From assembly GCA_946886255.1 (NCBI GenBank), contig CAMPIG010000036.1, positions 1-19,277 of the forward strand: a stretch of DNA of 19,277 bases, read 5' to 3'. Origin of the DNA: an uncultured Cellvibrio sp. Lineage in GTDB: Bacteria > Pseudomonadota > Gammaproteobacteria > Pseudomonadales > Cellvibrionaceae. This document shows, in pieces, positions 13,606 through 19,277 of the stretch. The notes beneath the pieces are model-generated. The model searched no databases and had not been told where the DNA came from. It saw only the letters and a list, made by a program, of their open reading frames with translations. The position numbers and the translations under genes were made by a program. Position 1 is the first letter of the stretch; the number at the start of each line of letters is the position of its first letter.

Positions 13606-16600
13606 TTATCTCCTCGCTGAACGCGCTTTGGTTACACCACCGCTCCACAACACAGTCAGCATCAGTAACAACAAAAACGGACTGGTGCTGCCTCCACCGC
13701 CACCATTGCTTTCTCTGCTACTGGCTGTTGAGCTGGTGCTTTGAACACTGCTCGAAATAGCAGACGATTCTTGCGAACTGGCAGCGCTTACTGTCGACGA
13801 GCTATTTGCTTGTGATGAACTGCTAAGGCTGCTGGAAGAGATCACTGCCGATGTACTGGACGATGAAATACTCGAGGGCGCTGAGCTTGCAGAGGATTCC
13901 GAACTTGTTGCAGAAGGCTCCGAACTCGATGAAACAGCCGAGCTGCTGGATGCACCGTTCCCTGAGAATTGGTGCAATTGCCACGACGTGCTTCTGCCGG
14001 CGGCGGCCACAATGATCGTAAAGGAAACGTTCACCATGTCGCCGGCTGCCAGACCAGTGATGTCGTAATACCAGTTGGCACCGTCCTGTAGCATGCGCAG
14101 GTTTTGCTGTGGACCGCTGTTGAGCGTGTAGTGGATATCCACAACATCGCCTTCGGTCACTATGGCGCGGAGTGTGGTGGTGTTGATTTCCTGCAAACAA
14201 ACTTCATCGCAATCGGTATTGGCCGATGAACTGCTGGATGCATTGGACGAATTCGTGCTGCTGGATGATGCACTGCTGGCAGCGCTCGATGAAGAGCTGC
14301 TATTAGGCTCGCCTTGTTGCGTCATGCTGAAGCTGCCGGGTGCTGCCGTGAGTGTTACACCGTCTGAAAAGGTGACTGGCGTTTCGGTGGTGCTGTAGTT
14401 GTAGGCGAGGTAGGTGGTGACCCCGTTATTATGAAACGCCACCGCCGTTGGCAGATCGGCCGTTAGCTCACCGGTACCGGTCAGTGTGTGCCCCAATTGC
14501 GCAAAGGTATGTACCCAATGATAAGTGTGGGCTTTGGTTTCGCCAGCTTCGGGAATGTAATCAAAACCATAATTTTCCAGATCATCCAGTGCCGCTGTGC
14601 CATCGGTCATCGACCAGATATTCCACCAGACATCGCGCCAATGATCAGCCGGTAAACCGGAGGGTTTGCCATTGCTGGATTCACCGCTCATGCCGACATC
14701 AACATAATCTTTCAAATAATCGGCGTGTTGACCGATGTGCAATACCAATGAGCTTAGCGGTAAACCCTGAATGCCGAGGATATGCGCGAATGCGCCGCTG
14801 AACCAGGTGGAAAACACATGGCCGCTGCCCCAGATAATCGAGGTGGTCATGCGCGTGTAACCGGCGGGGAAATTATCGTAATCGCCATCCAGACTACGGA
14901 AGCGATCAATATTATTCCAGTATTCCCAATAGGCAGAGGTTGAGGATGCATGTAAATACATACCGCGTTCAACCAGCTCGTCGTTTCCGGTAATCAAACC
15001 GTACAGCACGATGGCGCCGTAGGAATTGGCGGCTTCCGAGGTGGATTCATTGTTGTTGCCGAGCGCAAAATTCGCATGGCCCGAGGCCCAGGAAAAACCG
15101 TAAGCCGGATCAAAGTTGCGCAAGTAGGGGAACATTGTATCGTCGCGGCCACCGGCGTAATCGCGGATCAGCAATTCAATCATCGGACCCCAGGCATCAG
15201 CGCCACACCAGTCCGGATCAACGCGGCAAACTTCCGTGGCGGCGCGGACAAAATAACCGTAATGGAAGTGGTGGTCGTTCAATTGTTGATGAGAACCGAA
15301 GGATTCCTCAAGTCCGAGCAGCGTGTTCCATTGGTCGTCGTACACAAAATATTTGTTGGTGTCCAGGCTACCGTTGGTGTCGGCGCGGAACCAATCTTCC
15401 AGTTCGGTTTTCAACCAGGCGATTAATGTATCGGCTTCTTCGACCATATCATTCGAGCGTGCGATGGCCGCCAGCTCAGCAACCTTGCCATAATTTTTAC
15501 CGGCCCAGTAAGTATCTTCTGCCGCATTCCAATTGGCAGCACCCTGGTCCATAAATTCAGTAATTAGCGCCTGCAGTTGTGCGGGATCGTACTCGCCAAT
15601 ATCCTCGGGGAAGTAGGGCAGTACACCGACAAAAGGAATGGTGTAACTGAAGCTGCTGGTTTCAGCAAATTGTGTTACGCCGCGTGCGCTACGAATCTTG
15701 TAGCCACTTAATGCCTGGTCAGAATTTTTCCAATGCATCGGTAACAGTCCGGCTATGGTGGTGACTGGCGAACCTTGAAAGCGATACTCATGGGAAACGG
15801 TCACGCTGTTGTTGCTTCGATCAACGCTGTAATCGATAAAGACTTCATCCACTGGTGTGGTGGCATGTGCTTCAAATGATTGAATCATTTGCATGTTCGG
15901 GTTACTCACCAACTGCGGTAGCCAGGTCACGGTCATACGTTTCACGGAATTGTTAACGCCAATTTCGGCGGAGTTAACGTTGGTGAACTCGGTCGTGTCG
16001 TGACCAGTAATTAAAAAATGGTTGCGGTTACCTGCAACGCTGGTCCACACACCCAGGCTGTTGCCCTGTTGATAAAAGATACCTTTCTCGCCGCCATCAA
16101 CAGCTTTGGTGCGCACCACCAGGTTGCCTTCCAGCGCGGTAAAATAAATATACGGTGAGCCGTGTACAAAGGTTGCTTCCATCACTGGTGTGGTGCCGCT
16201 ATTCCATTGAACCGTGACCGAGCCATCGCTGTAATCTTTAAGGAACGCGCTCATGTTGGCGTAATCGGTGTTAGCAACGGCGATACCGTCGAATACCTCG
16301 CTAAACGGATCGGGAATAGGGTAGATGTACTCTTTATCTCTTGCTTGCAAACCGGCCGGAATACCGAGTATGCGCGTGCCGCGATTGGTGATACGCGCGG
16401 TGATCGGATCGGGCGTGATATAGCCCGCTTTACTCGGATCGCCAACAGTCATTTCCCCAAAAAAAGACACAGATCCCCACCAGCGGTGGGTCATGGTGGG
16501 CTTTTCACTTGCCGGTGCCACCAATTTTGGAACAAGCGGCGTTGGTGTACCGATAGGATCACAACCATCAACACCCGGCTGGACGACGCCCGCGTTGTAA

Positions 16601-16752
16601 ATCCAGGTACCGTGATCGATGGCACACTTAAAGCTAGCGGGATTAATAGTGTCACTGATATTGCCCGTGCCGTAGGGGGTGATATCGGCAAGGCTCGACT
16701 GGGAAATAAAAAGTGCAGACAAACAGAGTAAGGTTTTAGGAAACCTGAACAT
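13606..16752 (-). CDS. Secreted GH81 endo-beta-1,3-glucanase, multidomain
   Basis: 1,048 residues. Signal peptide MFRFPKTLLCLSALFISQSSLA, cut before Asp23. The GH81 catalytic module spans about 55-800. Typical motifs are Asp493 in LNDHHFHYGYF and Glu569/Glu573 in NNNESTSEA, the acid cluster expected for inverting hydrolysis of beta-1,3-glucans such as laminarin and curdlan. A first poly-serine linker (about 816-845) leads to a beta-sandwich domain of about 90 residues (VDIHYTLNSGPQQNLRM, WYYDITGLAAGDMVNVSFT) resembling CBM56 beta-1,3-glucan-binding modules. A second Ser-rich linker (about 935-1010) precedes GGGGGSTSP, a hydrophobic stretch and a basic end (1017-1048), a GlyGly-CTERM-like sorting tail usually processed by rhombosortase. 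The product is probably released or held at the cell surface. Confidence 0.95.
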   Translation of the reverse strand: MFRFPKTLLCLSALFISQSSLADITPYGTGNISDTINPASFKCAIDHGTWIYNAGVVQPGVDGCDPIGTPTPLVPKLVAPASEKPTMTHRWWGSVSFFGEMTVGDPSKAGYITPDPITARITNRGTRILGIPAGLQARDKEYIYPIPDPFSEVFDGIAVANTDYANMSAFLKDYSDGSVTVQWNSGTTPVMEATFVHGSPYIYFTALEGNLVVRTKAVDGGEKGIFYQQGNSLGVWTSVAGNRNHFLITGHDTTEFTNVNSAEIGVNNSVKRMTVTWLPQLVSNPNMQMIQSFEAHATTPVDEVFIDYSVDRSNNSVTVSHEYRFQGSPVTTIAGLLPMHWKNSDQALSGYKIRSARGVTQFAETSSFSYTIPFVGVLPYFPEDIGEYDPAQLQALITEFMDQGAANWNAAEDTYWAGKNYGKVAELAAIARSNDMVEEADTLIAWLKTELEDWFRADTNGSLDTNKYFVYDDQWNTLLGLEESFGSHQQLNDHHFHYGYFVRAATEVCRVDPDWCGADAWGPMIELLIRDYAGGRDDTMFPYLRNFDPAYGFSWASGHANFALGNNNESTSEAANSYGAIVLYGLITGNDELVERGMYLHASSTSAYWEYWNNIDRFRSLDGDYDNFPAGYTRMTTSIIWGSGHVFSTWFSGAFAHILGIQGLPLSSLVLHIGQHADYLKDYVDVGMSGESSNGKPSGLPADHWRDVWWNIWSMTDGTAALDDLENYGFDYIPEAGETKAHTYHWVHTFAQLGHTLTGTGELTADLPTAVAFHNNGVTTYLAYNYSTTETPVTFSDGVTLTAAPGSFSMTQQGEPNSSSSSSAASSASSSSTNSSNASSSSSANTDCDEVCLQEINTTTLRAIVTEGDVVDIHYTLNSGPQQNLRMLQDGANWYYDITGLAAGDMVNVSFTIIVAAAGRSTSWQLHQFSGNGASSSSAVSSSSEPSATSSESSASSAPSSISSSSTSAVISSSSLSSSSQANSSSTVSAASSQESSAISSSVQSTSSTASSRESNGGGGGSTSPFLLLLMLTVLWSGGVTKARSARR

Positions 16753-17202
16753 AGGAGGCCCTCTAGTATGCCTTGGTTTTCTGGCTATCGATGTGCGAAG
16801 GATTAAACGACGGATAGAGAAACGCGCAAGGTTAATTATTAAAGTTATGTGTGATGACCTGGCTGATGTATTTCCCTAGTGATCAATGGCTCAGGTCGCG
16901 CCTATCCTGCTGTAGATTGATTGCCTCGTCGTCCCACTTAGGCGATTCGCTCAGCATGGGAAAACAACCCCGGCAAGTTGCCCATGTCCCACTCTTATGT
17001 CCCACCTTTGTAAGCGCCAGCTGGGGCGATGTCTGGTGGGTTTCGTGCTGAATGACAGCTTTCTTTGGGAGTAGAAGTTGATCAGATTGGATGATGTCAA
17101 AGTGACGTTTTTTGGTAGCGTCCCACTTTTTTTGGCTTGTATGAGGCGATGTGGCGGTGTATACCTTAGCCGGATTTCTGGTGAGGTTAATAGGAGGGAG
17201 GC
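16753..17202. other. Intergenic interval upstream of GH81
   Basis: 450 bases without a gene. The part next to the GH81 start (16753-16870) is AT-rich and must hold its promoter, but I see no convincing -35/-10 pair. The right half holds the GTCCCAC repeats. The open frames across it show no protein features. Confidence 0.6.
16931..17151 (+). repeat. Dispersed GTCCCAC / GGCGATG repeats
   Basis: GTCCCAC occurs at 16931-16937, 16986-16992, 16999-17005 and 17120-17126. Three of the four are followed by GGCGAT: after a few bases in the first, and at about 18-20 bases as GGCGATG in the third and fourth. The pattern suggests a decayed repeated unit of about 32 bases. It lies 180-400 bases upstream of the GH81 start and just before the DinB-like pseudogene. 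Confidence 0.45.
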
Positions 17203-17587
17203 ATGAGAGACCATCATCCGAAACATTGAAAAGCGCACCCAGTCATATTCAGATTTCATTGCGACAGTTGATCCTGACGACCTGAGTAAAAAGTTAGATA
17301 TTCCAAAAAACAAATCTGTTGTTGAACATTTGTGGTGTATTGTGGGAACACGAGAGAGTTACGCCATGGCGCTGACTTCAGGTGAATGGTAAGGATTTTC
17401 ATGTTCTATGAAAACCTATGATCGAGAGAGCTTCCAGCTTGCGCTGGCCTCGTCGGGTCACATCCTCATCGCAACAATAAACGCTGTGTCTAACTGGTCG
17501 CCAGAACGTGATGAGTTGCTTGCTGCTATTGCAGAGTATGAGGTGATGCATGAAGGGAAAATCATTCTGAGATTAAATATTTCATGA
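17203..17587 (+). pseudogene. DinB-family protein, inactivated
   Basis: A strong GGAGG (17193-17197) precedes the ATG at 17203, but one extra base after the third codon throws the frame off. From about 17209 the correct frame reads ETIIRNIEKRTQSYSDFI, then NKSVVEHLWCIVGTRESYAMALTSGEW, then a TAA (17390-17392) where Lys is expected. It continues GFSCSMKTYDRESFQLALASSGHILIATINAV and EYEVMHEGKIILRLNIS to a TGA at 17585-17587. The two conserved His (EHLW, MHEGK) and overall spacing fit the DinB/YfiT-like metal-binding helical bundle. Two separate lesions argue against sequencing error. Confidence 0.7.
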
Positions 17588-17842
17588 GGAATATTAAATA
17601 AAAATCAGCAGCGATTTATGGCTTTCTTCATAGAATCTCGTAAATTCGTTTACCTATTTATTTATTGTAAATTTTGATGTGTCACACAAATTGCTTTTGT
17701 GACGCTTGATCCTCCAAAATACCTTTTTATTCACGTGCCCGTTTGCGTCCCGCCCCACTGCCTGCTATACAGTGTTTTATATTTGCTGCGACTAATAAAC
17801 CTCAAAATCAAGTCGCCATTTTTCCGCCTTGAGGGCAAACTG
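17588..17842. other. Intergenic interval before the chemotaxis gene
   Basis: 255 AT-rich bases with no gene. There is a hairpin at 17681-17703 (GTCACACAAA against TTTTGTGAC with one bulge), of unknown role, and a promoter near 17743-17771. Confidence 0.5.
17743..17771 (+). promoter_or_regulatory. Likely sigma-70 promoter of the chemotaxis gene
   Basis: TTGCGT (17743-17748), 17-base spacer, TATACA (17766-17771) with TG at 17763-17764 forming an extended -10. It lies 71 bases before the ATG. No flagellar sigma-28 pattern was seen. Confidence 0.5.
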
Positions 17843-19277
17843 ATGTTTCGCTTTACGATTTCCCAAAAGCTCATGTTATTGGTCAGTATCGCATTACTGG
17901 CGTTTTTATTTACTCAAGGATATTCCTACTACATCGAGCGCGAGAATGCGCTCCGCTTACAAGATGTTGATCAACGTCTTTATCCAACCTTGGAGCTCAC
18001 CACGGTTAATCTTGGATCTCTGTTGCTTATGGAGCAACAAATTAATAACTCAGTCACCACTGGCGACGAAGAGGCGTTAAAGTTGGCTGAAAATTATTAC
18101 CGTGAAATTCGTTTCAATCTGTCACGCTTGTCCTCCCTTAGCTCTGAATTGTCCGGACAAGTAGGGACCATCGACAATGAATTAGAAGCTTGGTATGAGA
18201 CTGCCAACCGCATCGCGCTCAGTTTTATCTCAGGTAACGTCGACTTTAGCAAAATCGCGGCCGAAGCAAATGCTAATGCCGAGCACTTGAGCAACCTGCG
18301 TCAAAATCTGGAAGCCATGAAGCAGCAAACAGAGCTCGCATTTACGAATAGTATTCGTGTCACGATTGAACGATCACACAATGCCAGCTTTATCGTGCTA
18401 ATTATTGCCATTATTGCCATAGTTGTTTTAGCTGTGGTGAGTTTAATTATCGGCCGCTCGATTAGGGCAAGCATCTTTCAGGTATCCAATTCACTGCATG
18501 AAATGTCGAAAGGTGAGGGGGATTTAACCACACGGATTGAATATCACGGGCGTGATGAAGTGCGTGATCTGGTGAATCATTTTAATGAATTTATCAGTAA
18601 GTTACACAGCTCGTTCGCCAATGTAAGTCGCGATGTCAGCGGGCTGAGTCAGGTAGCTGCGCGCCTGATGGGCTCCAGCAGTACCAACCTGAAACAAATT
18701 AACGCGCAGTCCCAAGCCATCTCGTCGGTGCGCAGTGCCATCGAAGAACTCATGAGCAGCGTAAACGAGGTTGCTGCGTTTGCAGATAACGCCTCGGTTC
18801 AAACGGGTGATGCCAGTCAAGCTGCCGCCTTGGGGAAAACCACGTTGGCCACGAATGTGGATACCATCCGCACCCTTGCGGTTGAAGTGAAACAGTCTGC
18901 TGATGTCGTTAATCGTTTTGAAAATTTCTCGATCGATGTCGGCCAATTACTAAACACCATTCAAACGGTAGCAGAACAAACGAACTTGCTTGCACTTAAT
19001 GCAGCTATTGAGGCGGCGCGCGCAGGTGAGCATGGTCGTGGCTTTGCCGTTGTAGCCGATGAAGTGAGAGGGCTTGCGGTGCGTACGCGTCAGGCCACCG
19101 AAGAGATTCACAAAGTCATTAATGAGCTGAGGCAGGTATCGGCCAGCGCCGTGACGGCCATGCAAGGCAGCGTCGAGCGTGCCAATCGCGGCGTGGAAGC
19201 AACTAACGCTTCTGGCGAAGTGTTAAATTCCATTTTAAATAATGTGCAGAATATTAGTCAGATAAACGAAAAAATTG
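17843..19277 (+). CDS. Methyl-accepting chemotaxis protein (3' end missing)
   Basis: 478 codons from the ATG at 17843 (TGAGG eight bases upstream); it is open to the window's end. TM1 at about residues 10-28 and TM2 at about 182-206 ([18 protein letters not shown]) enclose a periplasmic helical sensor of about 150 residues, likely a four-helix bundle. A HAMP domain follows (about 205-258, [20 protein letters not shown]). The signalling domain contains the conserved hairpin tip at about 377-415 ([20 protein letters not shown], then [15 protein letters not shown]) that contacts CheA and CheW. The ligand cannot be told. Expected to sit in the polar receptor array of the inner membrane. Confidence 0.95.
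   Translation, partial: MFRFTISQKLMLLVSIALLAFLFTQGYSYYIERENALRLQDVDQRLYPTLELTTVNLGSLLLMEQQINNSVTTGDEEALKLAENYYREIRFNLSRLSSLSSELSGQVGTIDNELEAWYETANRIALSFISGNVDFSKIAAEANANAEHLSNLRQNLEAMKQQTELAFTNSIRVTIERSHNASFIVLIIAIIAIVVLAVVSLIIGRSIRASIFQVSNSLHEMSKGEGDLTTRIEYHGRDEVRDLVNHFNEFISKLHSSFANVSRDVSGLSQVAARLMGSSSTNLKQINAQSQAISSVRSAIEELMSSVNEVAAFADNASVQTGDASQAAALGKTTLATNVDTIRTLAVEVKQSADVVNRFENFSIDVGQLLNTIQTVAEQTNLLALNAAIEAARAGEHGRGFAVVADEVRGLAVRTRQATEEIHKVINELRQVSASAVTAMQGSVERANRGVEATNASGEVLNSILNNVQNISQINEKI

Noticed and set aside
13606..13980. Simple-sequence repeat or CRISPR-like periodicity
   Set aside because: It is the codon repetition of the poly-serine linker in the GH81 gene; units are irregular and no spacers exist.
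15135..15554. Plus-strand genes opposite the GH81 coding region
   Set aside because: Arg/Pro-rich shadow frames antisense to a well-supported gene; no start signals.
17681..17703. CRP-type operator
   Set aside because: The half-sites are in the reverse order (GTCACA...TGTGAC) from a CRP site, so it is only recorded as a hairpin.

Overview
The window looks like chromosomal DNA from a polysaccharide-degrading gammaproteobacterium of the Cellvibrio/Saccharophagus kind. The main evidence is a large secreted GH81 beta-1,3-glucanase with poly-serine linkers and a GlyGly-CTERM-like tail. The organism call is an inference; no rRNA or other marker gene is present.

Positions 1 to about 12,450 are part of an integron gene-cassette array read left to right. 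Small, mostly unrecognised plus-strand genes alternate with imperfectly palindromic attC sites, each bounded by an RYYYAAC-like box and a GTTRRRY-like box. Sites are visible at 1-70 (partial), 340-471, 870-968, 1223-1354, 1566-1643, 2054-2168, 2703-2828 (interrupted) and 7224-7296, with a truncated one near 12438. No integrase is in the window; from cassette orientation it should lie to the left. Two short cassettes (969-1354, 1355-1643) have no convincing large gene but share a hairpin plus a 17-base identical motif.

The attC site starting at 2703 has been hit repeatedly. An IS110-family, IS1111-group element (2829-4289) sits exactly at the base before the attC core GTT. An IS1182-like element (4293-6063) and an internally deleted second copy (6067-6807) follow, each abutting the same GTT. 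Removing all three restores a normal attC end. The non-coding 3' part of the IS1111 element folds into what looks like a bridge RNA (seekRNA). One internal loop carries two guide-like segments that match the two halves of this attC site, and another segment matches the element's own circle junction.

From 7382 to 12,159 there are six plus-strand genes with no recognisable attC between them: a SnoaL-like protein, a gluzincin-like metalloprotease, an unknown protein, a DUF1697 protein, an alpha/beta-hydrolase lipoprotein and a DUF1801 protein. A degraded signal-peptidase-like fragment lies among them. Then come a decayed IS1182 right end, again abutting an attC core, one small membrane/coiled-coil gene, and the end of the array.

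From about 12,460 onward the DNA reads as ordinary chromosome. It has a periplasmic solute-binding-like protein converging on the GH81 gene (minus strand), a 1.1 kb interval with a dead DinB-like gene and short GTCCCAC repeats, and the first 478 codons of a methyl-accepting chemotaxis protein that runs off the right edge.
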